Source: Flavobacteriaceae bacterium (GTDB lineage: Bacteria; Bacteroidota; Bacteroidia; Flavobacteriales; Flavobacteriaceae). From it: DNA of 55,716 nt. Made by a program: the position numbers and the translations under genes. The stretch is from contig CANHRI010000012.1 of the NCBI GenBank assembly GCA_947463515.1, positions 1-55,716 on the forward strand, in the 5' to 3' direction. Below, piece by piece: positions 24,453-33,942 of the stretch (its first letter is position 1; the number at the start of each line of letters is the position of its first letter). The notes beneath the pieces are model-generated. The model did not search any database. It was not told the origin of the DNA and saw only the letters and a program-made list of their open reading frames with translations.

Positions 24453-24991
24453 TTCATCACATCGAAAAAGCTAAAAAAGGCGATCAAGTGGCCTTTACCT
24501 TTTTACTCGACCATTATTGGAATGAGGTGTATGGATTTATGCTTAAACGTACTGAAAATGAGACCGATGCAGAGGATATTACCATTGAAACCTTTTCCAA
24601 AGCCTTTGACAAAATAGCGACGTATAATCCTGAATTCCAATTCAACACTTGGCTCATTGCGATTGCCAAAAATGTACACATTGACTTACTTCGTAAACGA
24701 AAGTCAGCGCTGTTTGTAGAAATCACCGACGAAGAAGACCAACAAGCCTACAATATTGCTGACACTTCTCCTACTGCTGAGGATGAACTCATTACAGAGC
24801 AAAACTTATCCCGTTTGCTGCAATTTATTAAAGAACTCAAACCCCATTATCAAGAGGTGATCCAATTGCGTTACTTCCAAGAGTTGAGCTATCAAGAGAT
24901 TTCGGAGCACTTAAATGAACCGCTGAGCAACGTAAAAATCAAACTTTTACGAGCCAAAAAACTGCTGGCTGAAATCATCCGGGGACGTTAG
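24443..24991 (+). CDS. ECF-type RNA polymerase sigma factor
   Basis: A 182-residue sigma-70 factor with only regions 2 and 4. Region 2 includes TDAEDITIETFSKAF and FNTWLIAIAKNVHIDLLRK (residues about 40-85). Region 4 includes HYQEVIQLRYFQELSYQEIS and the recognition helix NVKIKLLRAKKLL (about 130-175). The only start covering region 2 is a TTG, 10 nt inside the glycosyltransferase gene, implying coupled translation. There is no FecR or other anti-sigma gene beside it; the next gene is a TonB protein 166 nt away. Its regulon is unknown. Confidence 0.92.
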   Translation: MEIIHHIEKAKKGDQVAFTFLLDHYWNEVYGFMLKRTENETDAEDITIETFSKAFDKIATYNPEFQFNTWLIAIAKNVHIDLLRKRKSALFVEITDEEDQQAYNIADTSPTAEDELITEQNLSRLLQFIKELKPHYQEVIQLRYFQELSYQEISEHLNEPLSNVKIKLLRAKKLLAEIIRGR

Positions 24992-25157
24992 AATTTCTAG
25001 CTTTTTACCTTTTTTTTTGATATAATTACAATGGTGTTGTTAAATTTTTAACGCCATTCCACAATATTGCGATTCGTACTGGCGTTATCGTAAAACAAAT
25101 GCATTTCATCCTTTTGCCTATGTAAAAAAGATACGCTAACATTAACACATTAGAACT

Positions 25158-25979
25158 ATGAACCATGTAAGTATCTTTGAAAAAAAATGGCTAGATGTCA
25201 TTTTTGAGGGTAAAAACCAACAGTATGGCGCCTATCAACTTCGGCGCGAAAATGAAAAAACCACCTGGTTAGCTTTTATTTTTGGGCTTTCCTTGCTCAC
25301 TTTTGGGGTCTTTCTTTTAAGCTCGTTTCACACCAAGCCAGAACCCGATCACAATCTGCCACCCACATTGAGCGACACGCTTGTCTTAACCAAAGTTGAG
25401 ATTAAAAAAGAAGTTCAAAAAGGCGAATCGGCTCAAGCAAAAACTACAGAAAATGAGGTGAAAAAATACACCCCTGTCGCGCCTGAATTGGTTCCTGTCG
25501 AACCTGAACCTGAGCCCAAAGATCCTCAAGTTAATCCGAATCCAGGCTTGGGTAGCGATACGGGCACGAGTACCGATCCGCTAGCCAATGGCGGCAACCC
25601 TAATGGTACAACTTCTAATCCAACCGCGGGAGGCAATCAAGGCAATAGCATCGATCCCAACATCATTGAAAACAGTGTGGGGTTGGATGAACAACCTGAG
25701 TTTCCTGGAGGTATCAACCGTTTTTATGAGGAAATCAAACGAAGATTTGACCCAGAAGCCCTCGAAGAAAGCGATAAAGTTCATAAAGTTTTTGTCACTT
25801 TTGTCATCGAAAGAAATGGAACAATGACCGACATTCAAATTTTACGCAATGCCGATGAATTGGTTGATAAAGAAGCACTGCGCGTTTTACATGCCATCAA
25901 AGCCAAATGGCGTCCAGGTCAAAAGAAAGGAGAACCCGTACGTTCCCGTTTTACTATTCCGATCACAGTTAGTCAATAA
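25158..25979 (+). CDS. tonB: TonB family energy transducer
   Basis: A 273-residue TonB-like protein that would link the inner-membrane proton motive force to outer-membrane receptors. The cytoplasmic N-terminus KNQQYGAYQLRRENEKTT is typical of Bacteroidota TonB. One membrane helix lies at about 36-55. A Pro/Glu-rich periplasmic spacer at about 63-140 is followed by a Gly/Asn-rich stretch, and the C-terminal TonB domain (about 175-273) holds FVTFVIERNGTMTDIQILR and KWRPGQKKGEPV. No ExbB/ExbD genes lie nearby. A good terminator follows. Confidence 0.93.
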   Translation: MNHVSIFEKKWLDVIFEGKNQQYGAYQLRRENEKTTWLAFIFGLSLLTFGVFLLSSFHTKPEPDHNLPPTLSDTLVLTKVEIKKEVQKGESAQAKTTENEVKKYTPVAPELVPVEPEPEPKDPQVNPNPGLGSDTGTSTDPLANGGNPNGTTSNPTAGGNQGNSIDPNIIENSVGLDEQPEFPGGINRFYEEIKRRFDPEALEESDKVHKVFVTFVIERNGTMTDIQILRNADELVDKEALRVLHAIKAKWRPGQKKGEPVRSRFTIPITVSQ

Positions 25980-25996
25980 CCGATTGATTGTTATAC

Positions 25997-26027
25997 AAAC
26001 CGCAGCGAACCCCTGCGGTTTTTTTAT
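25997..26027 (+). terminator. Terminator of tonB
   Basis: AAACCGCAG (25997-26005) pairs with CTGCGGTTT (26013-26021) across a 7-nt loop, with a T-run of seven or more. It lies 18 nt past the stop codon. Confidence 0.85.
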
Positions 26028-26056
26028 TATTTTAGCCCCTACAAAACCAACCCTTT

Positions 26057-27301
26057 ATGCCCCAATTTTCAACCCAAGAAAAATGGAAACACCTCTTGAG
26101 TTTTCCAGTAATTATTGCTGCTTTAGGCTATTTTGTTGACATTTACGACCTATTGCTCTTTGGTATTGTTCGCGTCCCTAGTCTCACTGAACTCAATCTT
26201 GATGTCGATACCGTGGGGACACAAATCATCAATTACCAAATGACAGGTTTGCTGTTGGGCGGCATTCTTTGGGGTGTTTTTGGTGACAAAAAAGGGCGTT
26301 TATCGGTGCTCTTTGGGTCCATTCTTGTGTATTCCTTGGCCAATATTGCCTGTGGATTTTTACCACAAATTGATTCTATGCATCAAGCCACCGTTTATGC
26401 TTGGTTGCGCTTTATCGCTGGTATTGGCTTGGCGGGAGAACTCGGTGCGGGTATAACCTTGGTTTCGGAAAGCTTACCCAAAGAATTACGCGCTTTGGGA
26501 ACGTCATTGGTGGCTGGTTTTGGGTTATTGGGAGCGGTGGTTGCACAACTTACGGTGGAAATGGCCGACAATTGGACCACGGCTTACTTTATCGGAGGTG
26601 GTTTGGGACTCTTGTTGTTGGTGCTTCGAATTAGTGTCACCGAAAGCGGAATTTACAAGAGCATTGCCGAAGATACAACCTTGTCCAAAGGGAACTTTTT
26701 GACTCTATTTACCCATAAAACCCGTTTGATTAAATACCTTAAATGCATTGCTATTGGTTTGCCAACCTGGTATTGCATTGGTATTCTAGCGATGATGGCC
26801 AATCAATTTGCTCCGGAAATGGGTATTGACACCATCGTTCCGGGGAAAGCCATCATGTGGGCATATGTGGGAATTTCGGCAGGAGATTTTGCTAGTGGTT
26901 TTATTTCCCACGCCTTACAATCGCGAAAAAAAGCCATCTTATACATGATGCTGTTTACGGTTTTGGGCGTGATTGGAATGTTGTTTGGAGGCGCTTACTC
27001 TGAACAAAGCTATTATTTTTTCTGTGTTTGGTTGGGACTCGGCACAGGCTATTGGGCGATGTTTGTCACCGTCGCAGCCGAACAGTTTGGCACCAATTTG
27101 CGCAACACCACGACAACAACAGTACCCAACATGGTACGCGGTTTACTTCCTTTGATGTTACTCCTCTTTGATTATTTAAAAAAAGACCTTTCCATCATCC
27201 ATGCCGCGATGTGGGTAGGTGTTTTGGCCTTTTCCTCGGGAATTTACGCTACCTTAACCATTCCAGAAACGCATGATAAAGAATTGGATTTTTTGGAGTA
27301 A
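26057..27301 (+). CDS. Major facilitator superfamily transporter
   Basis: A 414-residue membrane protein with about twelve predicted helices. The first helix pair includes GYFVDIYDLLLFG, then the MFS loop 2-3 signature-like GVFGDKKGRLSVLFG (about 75-90) and a second-half repeat around HALQSRKKA. The acidic FVDIYDLLLF segment and the AGIGLAGELGAGITLVSE helix resemble the metabolite:proton symporter group (sialate, benzoate and shikimate carriers), but the substrate cannot be assigned. It is a single gene between tonB and lipA. Confidence 0.9.
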   Translation: MPQFSTQEKWKHLLSFPVIIAALGYFVDIYDLLLFGIVRVPSLTELNLDVDTVGTQIINYQMTGLLLGGILWGVFGDKKGRLSVLFGSILVYSLANIACGFLPQIDSMHQATVYAWLRFIAGIGLAGELGAGITLVSESLPKELRALGTSLVAGFGLLGAVVAQLTVEMADNWTTAYFIGGGLGLLLLVLRISVTESGIYKSIAEDTTLSKGNFLTLFTHKTRLIKYLKCIAIGLPTWYCIGILAMMANQFAPEMGIDTIVPGKAIMWAYVGISAGDFASGFISHALQSRKKAILYMMLFTVLGVIGMLFGGAYSEQSYYFFCVWLGLGTGYWAMFVTVAAEQFGTNLRNTTTTTVPNMVRGLLPLMLLLFDYLKKDLSIIHAAMWVGVLAFSSGIYATLTIPETHDKELDFLE

Positions 27302-27378
27302 CAAACGATTCTTAAAACTTTAACACATCACCGAATTTCTCAAATTTTGATTGTATTTTTGCGTACAATTTTCCAATT

Positions 27379-28251
27379 ATGCACACAGAAACTACCAACG
27401 TATTGCCTCCCAATGGAAAACCTAAATGGCTCAAAGTCAAGTTACCCATTGGACAAAAATATACAGAATTACGGGGGCTTGTTGACAAGTACAAACTCAA
27501 TACGATTTGCACCTCGGGAAGCTGCCCCAACATGGGTGAATGCTGGGGTGAAGGTACCGCAACGTTTATGATTTTAGGGAATATTTGTACCCGTTCGTGT
27601 GGTTTTTGTGGGGTAAAAACAGGACGCCCTGAAACGGTGGATTGGGACGAACCTGAAAAAGTAGCCCGTTCGATAAAAATTATGCGAATCAAACACGCCG
27701 TCATTACCAGTGTGGATCGCGACGATTTGAAAGACATGGGCTCTATCATTTGGTTGGAAACCGTTGAAGCCATTCGACGAATGAATCCCGAAACTACATT
27801 AGAGACCTTAATTCCCGACTTCCAAGGCATTCACCGACACATCGATCGTATCGTTGAAGCCAATCCTGAAGTGGTATCGCACAACATGGAAACCGTACGA
27901 CGTTTAACCCGTGAAGTGCGTATTCAAGCCAAATACGACCGTAGTTTGGAAGTGCTTCGCTATTTAAAAGAAAAAGGAATTCGCCGCACCAAATCGGGTA
28001 TCATGTTGGGATTGGGTGAAACTGAAGCCGAAGTCATTGAAACCATGCAAGACTTACGCAACGCCAATGTAGATATTGTAACCTTGGGTCAGTATTTACA
28101 ACCTACCAAGAAACATCTACCTGTAAAAGAATTCATTACCCCAGAGCAGTTTGAAAAATATGAGCGTATTGGGAAAGAAATGGGATTCCGTCATGTAGAA
28201 AGTGGCGCGTTGGTTCGTTCAAGTTACCACGCTGAAAAGCACATTCTATAA
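27379..28251 (+). CDS. lipA: Lipoyl synthase
   Basis: A 290-residue radical SAM enzyme that inserts two sulfur atoms into octanoyl groups on lipoyl-dependent enzymes such as pyruvate dehydrogenase E2. Both clusters are visible: the auxiliary cluster CxxxxCxxxxxC (Cys44, Cys49, Cys55) and the SAM cluster CxxxCxxC (Cys70, Cys74, Cys77). The C-terminal RSSYHAEK contains the conserved serine that binds the auxiliary cluster. A TAnnTTTG -7 box (27354-27361) lies 17 nt before the start. Confidence 0.98.
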   Translation: MHTETTNVLPPNGKPKWLKVKLPIGQKYTELRGLVDKYKLNTICTSGSCPNMGECWGEGTATFMILGNICTRSCGFCGVKTGRPETVDWDEPEKVARSIKIMRIKHAVITSVDRDDLKDMGSIIWLETVEAIRRMNPETTLETLIPDFQGIHRHIDRIVEANPEVVSHNMETVRRLTREVRIQAKYDRSLEVLRYLKEKGIRRTKSGIMLGLGETEAEVIETMQDLRNANVDIVTLGQYLQPTKKHLPVKEFITPEQFEKYERIGKEMGFRHVESGALVRSSYHAEKHIL

Positions 28252-28261
28252 CCGCCTACAC

Positions 28262-29260
28262 ATGCAAAAAATTCGAGTAGCCATCAACGGATACGGACGC
28301 ATTGGCCGAAATTTATTTCGATTATTGTGGAATCATGACGCCATTGAAGTGGTAGCCATCAATGACATTGCCGACACAGCTACGATGGCGCACCTCACCC
28401 GTTATGACAGTATTCATGGACGCTTTGGTCTACCTGTTTCGGCCGAAGCTGATTTTTTGGTTGTTGACGGTCACAAAATTCCCTTTTTTCACGAACGAAA
28501 CATTGCTCAAATTCCTTGGGCTACTGTAGGTGTGGATGTTGTGGTTGAAGCGACGGGAAAATTTAAAAGTTATCATGCGTTACAGGAACACCTTGAAGCG
28601 GGTGCCCAAAAAGTAATTTTATCTGCGCCATCTGAAGTCCCAGAAATCAAAACCATTGTTTTGGGGGTCAATGAAAAAGAACTGGATGGAACTGAGCAAA
28701 TTATCTCCAATGCGAGTTGTACCACCAACAATGCTGCACCCATGATTCAAATTATTGAAGAATTGTGTGGTATCGAGCAAGCCTATATCACCACCGTGCA
28801 TTCGTATACTACAGACCAAAGTTTACACGACCAACCCCATAAAGATTTACGTCGTGCCCGTGGGGCTTCACAATCCATTGTACCTACTACTACCGGTGCC
28901 GCCAAAGCATTGACCAAAATATTCCCTCACATGGAAGGGAAAATTGGAGGTTGTGGTATTCGGGTTCCCGTTCCCGATGGCTCCCTTACCGACATTACAT
29001 TCAATGTTAAACGCGATGTCAGTATAGCCGAAATCAATCATGCGTTTCAACAAGCAGCGCAGGGTCACTATAAAAACATCTTGGATTACACCGAAGACCC
29101 GATCGTCTCTGTGGATGTAATTGGCAATACCCATTCTTGTCTTTTTGATGCGCAACTGACCTCTGTTATCGATCGAATGGTTAAGGTCGTCGGATGGTAT
29201 GATAACGAAATCGGGTATTCTTCGCGATTGGTCGATTTAATTCGTTTGATTTCCAAATAA
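28262..29260 (+). CDS. gapA: Glyceraldehyde-3-phosphate dehydrogenase
   Basis: A 332-residue type I GAPDH. NAD-binding GYGRIGRN follows at residues 9-16, the acidic residue after the second strand (INDIAD) favours NAD over NADP, and the active-site ASCTTNNAAP carries the catalytic Cys with the His in TTVHSYT. The more common SCTTNCLAP spelling is changed to NNAAP. The frame extends 60 nt upstream into lipA, but the ATG at 28262 matches the family start. The gap after lipA is 10 nt, so the pair may share a transcript. Confidence 0.97.
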   Translation: MQKIRVAINGYGRIGRNLFRLLWNHDAIEVVAINDIADTATMAHLTRYDSIHGRFGLPVSAEADFLVVDGHKIPFFHERNIAQIPWATVGVDVVVEATGKFKSYHALQEHLEAGAQKVILSAPSEVPEIKTIVLGVNEKELDGTEQIISNASCTTNNAAPMIQIIEELCGIEQAYITTVHSYTTDQSLHDQPHKDLRRARGASQSIVPTTTGAAKALTKIFPHMEGKIGGCGIRVPVPDGSLTDITFNVKRDVSIAEINHAFQQAAQGHYKNILDYTEDPIVSVDVIGNTHSCLFDAQLTSVIDRMVKVVGWYDNEIGYSSRLVDLIRLISK

Positions 29261-29292
29261 TTTTATTATTTTGTGGTCTATTTTGCCTTGTA

Positions 29293-31470
29293 ATGAGAAA
29301 ACTATGGTTTTTCATCCTATTCTCTTGTGTCGTTTCGGCGCAAAAAAAGGTATCGAAGCCCTTCGATAGCGTTGGCTATTACTTTGAACAAATTCAATAC
29401 CACAAAAAAGCAAATAACTATCAAAATTGTCTCAATTATGCAAAAAAAGCAATTGATTTTGCGCAAAAGAAAAGCGATGAAAAAGCGCTCGGTGATGGCT
29501 ACTTTAATTTGGGACTCATTTATTTTGATCTAAAAAAGAATGAAGATGCCGTAGATGCCTTTGTGCGAAGTATTGCTATTTATTCAACCCAATCGCCATC
29601 ACGCGAACAAGCACTTTGTTATTACTATTTGGGACTCACCTATATTGAACAAAATAATACCGCTTTGGCTGAAAACAATTTGAATAAAGCCCAAGCAATT
29701 TATGATAAGTTAAAAGTCCATAGTGCCATTGAAATGATTAACCTGCAACGTGCTATTGTATATAAACGCATGGGGAGAATTAATCAAGCAAAAGGACTTT
29801 TGGAAAAACTTGTAAGTCTCACTGACACTATTTATAACCGGAAAGTTAAACCAGAAGCCTTGTATCATTTGGGTATTATGGAGAAGGAAAAAAAGCGTAA
29901 TAATTTGGCATTAAATTATATGACTCGGGCTTTGAAACAATCAAAAGGGCAAGCGGGTTTACAAGCCAAAGTGCTCCTTGCTTTAAGTGAAATCTATGAG
30001 AAAAATGCCAATCTCGAGCTTTCACACGCCTACTTAAAACGCTATGTACAGTTGAAGGAAAAAAATGATATTCAATACCTTCAAAAAATTGAACCGGTCG
30101 ATTTTGACTCCTTCAAAAATGCTGAAAAACTTAAGCATGCGGAGCAATTGGAACGGGAAAATGAGAGTCAGATTAAAGCCAAAAACTTTGCGAAACTCAT
30201 CAGTATTTTGGCCATTGCCCTGATTTCAATTCTTTCGTTGTTGAGTTTATCGTTGTACAAAAACAACATCCTCCGCAACGAATCCAATAAATTGCTTCAA
30301 GAAAAAAACCGCGAATTGGAAATCGCTAAAGAACGTGCTGAAAATGCCACTAAGGCGCGGTCTGAATTCCTTTCAACAGTGAGTCACGAATTGCGAACTC
30401 CTTTGAATGCGATCAATGGAATTACCCACCTTTTGATTGAAGACAACCCCAAAGAAAGTCAGATTGAATATTTAAACTCCCTTCAGTTTTCTGGAAATTA
30501 TTTATTGACTTTCATCAATGACATTTTGGAAATCAATCGAATTGAGTCGGAAAACGTACCTGTGGAAAATATTCAGTGTGCTTTTCATACGCAACTTAAA
30601 AACATCCAAAATTCCTTTAAAGAGATTGCCCAAGAGAACAACAATATTTTTGAAATTGATATTGACAATTCGATTCCTGAACAGCTTATTTGTGACCCGA
30701 CAAAATTATCACAAATCATTATCAATTTGGTGAACAATGCATTGAAGTTTACCAAAAATGGTCATGTGCGTTTGAGCACTCATTTGGAGGAAATTCAGGA
30801 TAAAACCATCAAAATAAAATTCCAAGTGTCCGATAACGGGATCGGTATCCCAGAGGACAAACAACATGAAATCTTTGAAAGTTTTTCGCAAGGGTCGATT
30901 GAAATCAATCGCAAATACGGTGGCACAGGTTTGGGATTAGCTATTGTAAAACGATTGATCGAGTTGTTGGGTGGTACCATCACCTTAAACAGTAAGGTGG
31001 GTCTTGGGACCACGTTTACTTTCATTTTGCCTTTTCAAGTAAGCGAAACGTTGATTGAAGAAAAAAAATCATCCTCACCCGATGAACACGTTGAAACCGT
31101 CGTAGAAGGAAAACGCATTTTGTTGGTAGAAGACAACAAAATCAACCAAATGATCACCAAAAAAATGTTGGAAAATCGCGGCATGACATGTCGCATTGTT
31201 GATAATGGCGAAGACAGCGTTACGCTACTCCGAAAAGAGCCCAATAGCTATGACTTGATATTGATGGACGTTCATTTACCTGGCATTAACGGAACCATCG
31301 CGACGCAACAAATTCGGGAATTTAACACACAAATTCCGATTATTGCACTAACGGCAATTTCTTTAAATGAAAATCGAGAAATGCTCCTCTCTTATGGGAT
31401 GACTGAGGTATTGACGAAGCCTTTTGAACCTGAAAAATTCTACAAAATTATTACCGATCACTTACTCTAG
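29293..31470 (+). CDS. Hybrid sensor histidine kinase with TPR sensor region
   Basis: A 725-residue protein. A signal/anchor sequence (1-16) is followed by five or six TPR units (about 28-260) on the periplasmic side, a coiled coil, a membrane helix (about 300-322) and a second coiled coil. The HisKA domain has SHELRTPLNAING with phosphoacceptor His365. The HATPase_c domain has DNGIGIPED and GGTGLGLAIVK. The C-terminal receiver domain (about 607-725) has LLVEDNKINQ, phosphoacceptor Asp659 in LILMDVHLP and the conserved Lys in LTKPF. No output regulator lies next to it. Its end overlaps the converging PNP gene by 9 nt. Confidence 0.95.
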   Translation: MRKLWFFILFSCVVSAQKKVSKPFDSVGYYFEQIQYHKKANNYQNCLNYAKKAIDFAQKKSDEKALGDGYFNLGLIYFDLKKNEDAVDAFVRSIAIYSTQSPSREQALCYYYLGLTYIEQNNTALAENNLNKAQAIYDKLKVHSAIEMINLQRAIVYKRMGRINQAKGLLEKLVSLTDTIYNRKVKPEALYHLGIMEKEKKRNNLALNYMTRALKQSKGQAGLQAKVLLALSEIYEKNANLELSHAYLKRYVQLKEKNDIQYLQKIEPVDFDSFKNAEKLKHAEQLERENESQIKAKNFAKLISILAIALISILSLLSLSLYKNNILRNESNKLLQEKNRELEIAKERAENATKARSEFLSTVSHELRTPLNAINGITHLLIEDNPKESQIEYLNSLQFSGNYLLTFINDILEINRIESENVPVENIQCAFHTQLKNIQNSFKEIAQENNNIFEIDIDNSIPEQLICDPTKLSQIIINLVNNALKFTKNGHVRLSTHLEEIQDKTIKIKFQVSDNGIGIPEDKQHEIFESFSQGSIEINRKYGGTGLGLAIVKRLIELLGGTITLNSKVGLGTTFTFILPFQVSETLIEEKKSSSPDEHVETVVEGKRILLVEDNKINQMITKKMLENRGMTCRIVDNGEDSVTLLRKEPNSYDLILMDVHLPGINGTIATQQIREFNTQIPIIALTAISLNENREMLLSYGMTEVLTKPFEPEKFYKIITDHLL

Positions 31471-32283
31471 GGAGTCAGTTTGAATAAGTTCACGAATCAG
31501 TAAGCGCACTTGGGGTTCGGCCTTTTGCGCCGCTTTGAGCACTTCAGCATGGTTGACTTCTTCAATGTTTTCTTCATTGCCCATATCGGTAATGACTGAC
31601 AATCCGAAAACCTCCATTTCCATATGACGCGCAACGATGACTTCGGGAACCGTGGACATGCCCACACAATCGGCACCTAAAATTTTAACCATTCGGTATT
31701 CAGCCAAAGTTTCAAACGTTGGCCCCTGCAAAGCTAAGTAAATGCCTTCATGCACTAGAAATCCAGCCTGTTGCGCAATGGCATGCGCTCGGGCAATAAG
31801 GGTACGATTGTAGGGCGCACTCATGTTTACAAAGCGAGGCCCGAAACGTTCATCATTGACGCCCCGCAACGGATGTTCGGGCATCATATTGATATGGTCG
31901 GTGAGCAAAACAATTGAACCCACGTGGTACTGAGGATTCACTCCACCCGAAGCATTGGAAACAATAAGTTTGGACACCCCCAATCCTTTCATCACCCGAA
32001 CCGGAAAGGTCACTTGCTGCATAGAATATCCTTCATAATAATGAAATCGCCCTTGCATGGCCACAACTTTCTTGGCTCCGATGGTTCCAAAAACCAATGC
32101 GCCTTGGTGCCCTTGAACGGTTGAAATAGGGAAATTCGGAATTGCTGCATATGGTAAAACATGCGTTATTTGGATGTCCTCGGTAAAACTTCCTAACCCC
32201 GAACCCAATATCACCCCGTAATCGGGTGAAAATGACGTTGCTTTTTTGATGTAATTAACGGTTTCTTGTACTTGTTCCCACAT
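31462..32283 (-). CDS. punA: Purine-nucleoside phosphorylase (trimeric class II)
   Basis: A 273-residue phosphorylase that splits inosine and guanosine with phosphate to base plus ribose 1-phosphate. Visible are the phosphate-binding VILGSGLGSF (about 22-31), QGRFHYYEGYSM, the purine-site segment SNASGGVNP, and VGMSTVPEVIVARHMEMEV. The ATG at 32283 is chosen over an upstream TTG. The start lies 29 nt inside the 3' end of lpxK, suggesting a shared message. Confidence 0.94.
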   Translation of the reverse strand: MWEQVQETVNYIKKATSFSPDYGVILGSGLGSFTEDIQITHVLPYAAIPNFPISTVQGHQGALVFGTIGAKKVVAMQGRFHYYEGYSMQQVTFPVRVMKGLGVSKLIVSNASGGVNPQYHVGSIVLLTDHINMMPEHPLRGVNDERFGPRFVNMSAPYNRTLIARAHAIAQQAGFLVHEGIYLALQGPTFETLAEYRMVKILGADCVGMSTVPEVIVARHMEMEVFGLSVITDMGNEENIEEVNHAEVLKAAQKAEPQVRLLIRELIQTDSLE

Positions 32284-33286
32284 AGTCTTCAATTAGTTTT
32301 TTCCATTGGTTTTCGTTTTGCAAAAGTTTACTTTGCATGGGAAGATAATACAACGGTAATTGCAGTCCTTTTCCGTGTAAGCGCACAAAATCCTTTTCTG
32401 TCGTTATCACTATTTTACCCTTAAACTCCCGATTTATTCGTTCAATATCTTGCGGAGTAAAAGAGTGATGATCTGGAAATCGAAGGGTTTGACTTTCGGT
32501 TGCTCCCACATACTCCAAAAAGGGTTTTGGCTTCGCAATTCCGGTAACAAACACGCAATCCGATTTGTTTACACTTGACCACGCCATACGATTTTGACCA
32601 TCATATACCCCATCTTCATAGACAATTGTACTAAAAAAAACAGGGATCGTTACGGACAAACGCTGTCGTATCTTCTGCTGTGTAAGTTCCGACAAATTAG
32701 GGGGACATTTCGTGACAATTATCATGTGGGCACGTTGGACACCCGAAGTGAACTCGCGTAAGGTACCCGAAGGCAACATCCAATCGTCACAATACAAATC
32801 ATCGTAGGCCGTCAACAGAATATAAAACCCCGCTTTTACGCGTCGGTGTTGAAAGGCATCATCCAGCAAAATAAGTTCGGGTTGCGGCTTTCGGGCCAGC
32901 AATTGGGTAATGCCCCGCACACGATCGGCATCGACAGCGACGGTGACTTCGGGAAACTTTCGGTGGATTTGATACGGCTCATCCCCTAAGATAGCTTCTT
33001 TTGAAGACGTATCTGTAAGGTCGTTGGCCACCCAGTACCCTTTGGATTTTCGACGATATCCTCGACTCAGGGTAGCGATGCGGTAATGGGGTTGCAAGAG
33101 TCGAATTAATTGTTCAATCTGTGGCGTTTTTCCCGTTCCACCCACACTTAAATTCCCCACCGCAATAATGGGCACAGGAAAGGTATGGGAACGTAAAATA
33201 CCCCAATCATAGGCCTTGTTGCGCAGGGCGGTGATTCCTCCATAAAGGAGGGCTAGAGGGAAAAGGAGAATACGCAAAATAATCAT
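32255..33286 (-). CDS. lpxK: Tetraacyldisaccharide 4'-kinase
   Basis: A 343-residue inner-membrane kinase that phosphorylates the lipid A precursor to lipid IVA. The N-terminal membrane helix and ALRNKAYDWG are typical. The Walker A motif lies in VGNLSVGGTGKTPQIEQL, followed by SRGYRRKSKGY and LLDDAFQHRRV (the DDxxQH catalytic segment). The frame continues about 100 nt further upstream, but the ATG at 33286 gives the family start. It confirms a lipid A-bearing outer membrane. Confidence 0.95.
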   Translation of the reverse strand: MIILRILLFPLALLYGGITALRNKAYDWGILRSHTFPVPIIAVGNLSVGGTGKTPQIEQLIRLLQPHYRIATLSRGYRRKSKGYWVANDLTDTSSKEAILGDEPYQIHRKFPEVTVAVDADRVRGITQLLARKPQPELILLDDAFQHRRVKAGFYILLTAYDDLYCDDWMLPSGTLREFTSGVQRAHMIIVTKCPPNLSELTQQKIRQRLSVTIPVFFSTIVYEDGVYDGQNRMAWSSVNKSDCVFVTGIAKPKPFLEYVGATESQTLRFPDHHSFTPQDIERINREFKGKIVITTEKDFVRLHGKGLQLPLYYLPMQSKLLQNENQWKKLIEDYVGTSTRNR

Positions 33287-33334
33287 TTTACGAAAGTAAC
33301 ATTTTTTTATCTTTGAGCGATGGAATACCAAAAA

Positions 33335-33901
33335 ATGAGCAAATGCTGGGTGATTATATGGGCATTCATAGGCTTGTTGGGACAGGCTCAAAACACGCCT
33401 TCCGACAATGCTGTGTTGCTAAAATTGCTGTTGAATCGCTTTTATGCCCAAGAGAAACCTATTGTGAAAAATCGGTTGCAATTGCTGTACTTTTACCGTG
33501 ATAAAGCGCCCAATACCCTTGAACTATGGGATGGCTGTCGCAATCATCCTATTTTACAATCGCGATTGGAGGCTATCAAAAAACAGGTGCAAACCCCAAA
33601 AGCTACTGAAACATGGGAGGCTGAGTTTTCTATTATGTTTGCGAAAGAAAATCAGTATTTGAAGCAAAAAGTGCAACAGCCTGTGACCTTAGCCCAATTT
33701 GAGAAGGACACCCAACGCTTTGGCGAAAATAATCAGCGCATGATGATTGTCAATCAACCCATCTATCTGGACCAGGGCTATTGCTTGATTAAAGTGGGAT
33801 TTTACCGCTCCATAGAACACAACAGCGGCAGTTTCTTTTTATTTCAAAAAAAAGGAGACACGTGGCAAATCGTTGACGAATTTAATCGCTGGGAAACTTG
33901 A
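33335..33901 (+). CDS. Exported protein of unknown function
   Basis: A 188-residue protein with signal peptide MSKCWVIIWAFIGLLGQAQ, then a helical, charged body. The C-terminus, with GYCLIKVGFYRSIEHNSGSFFLF and KGDTWQIVDEFNRWE, looks like the beta-sheet end of an NTF2-like or DUF4440-like small domain, though weakly. An upstream ATG at 33320 exists, but the perfect -7 box TATCTTTG (33308-33315) is only 4 nt from it, and the ATG at 33335 starts the signal peptide cleanly. No function is recognised. Confidence 0.75.
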   Translation: MSKCWVIIWAFIGLLGQAQNTPSDNAVLLKLLLNRFYAQEKPIVKNRLQLLYFYRDKAPNTLELWDGCRNHPILQSRLEAIKKQVQTPKATETWEAEFSIMFAKENQYLKQKVQQPVTLAQFEKDTQRFGENNQRMMIVNQPIYLDQGYCLIKVGFYRSIEHNSGSFFLFQKKGDTWQIVDEFNRWET

Positions 33902-33942
33902 TACCCTTCCTTTTCTAACCTTGTTTATTTCAAAACCATACT

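Noticed and set aside
28202-28261. Upstream extension of the GAPDH gene into lipA
   Set aside because: The conserved N-terminus MQKIRVAINGYG starts at the ATG at 28262; the extra 20 codons are the lipA frame shifted.
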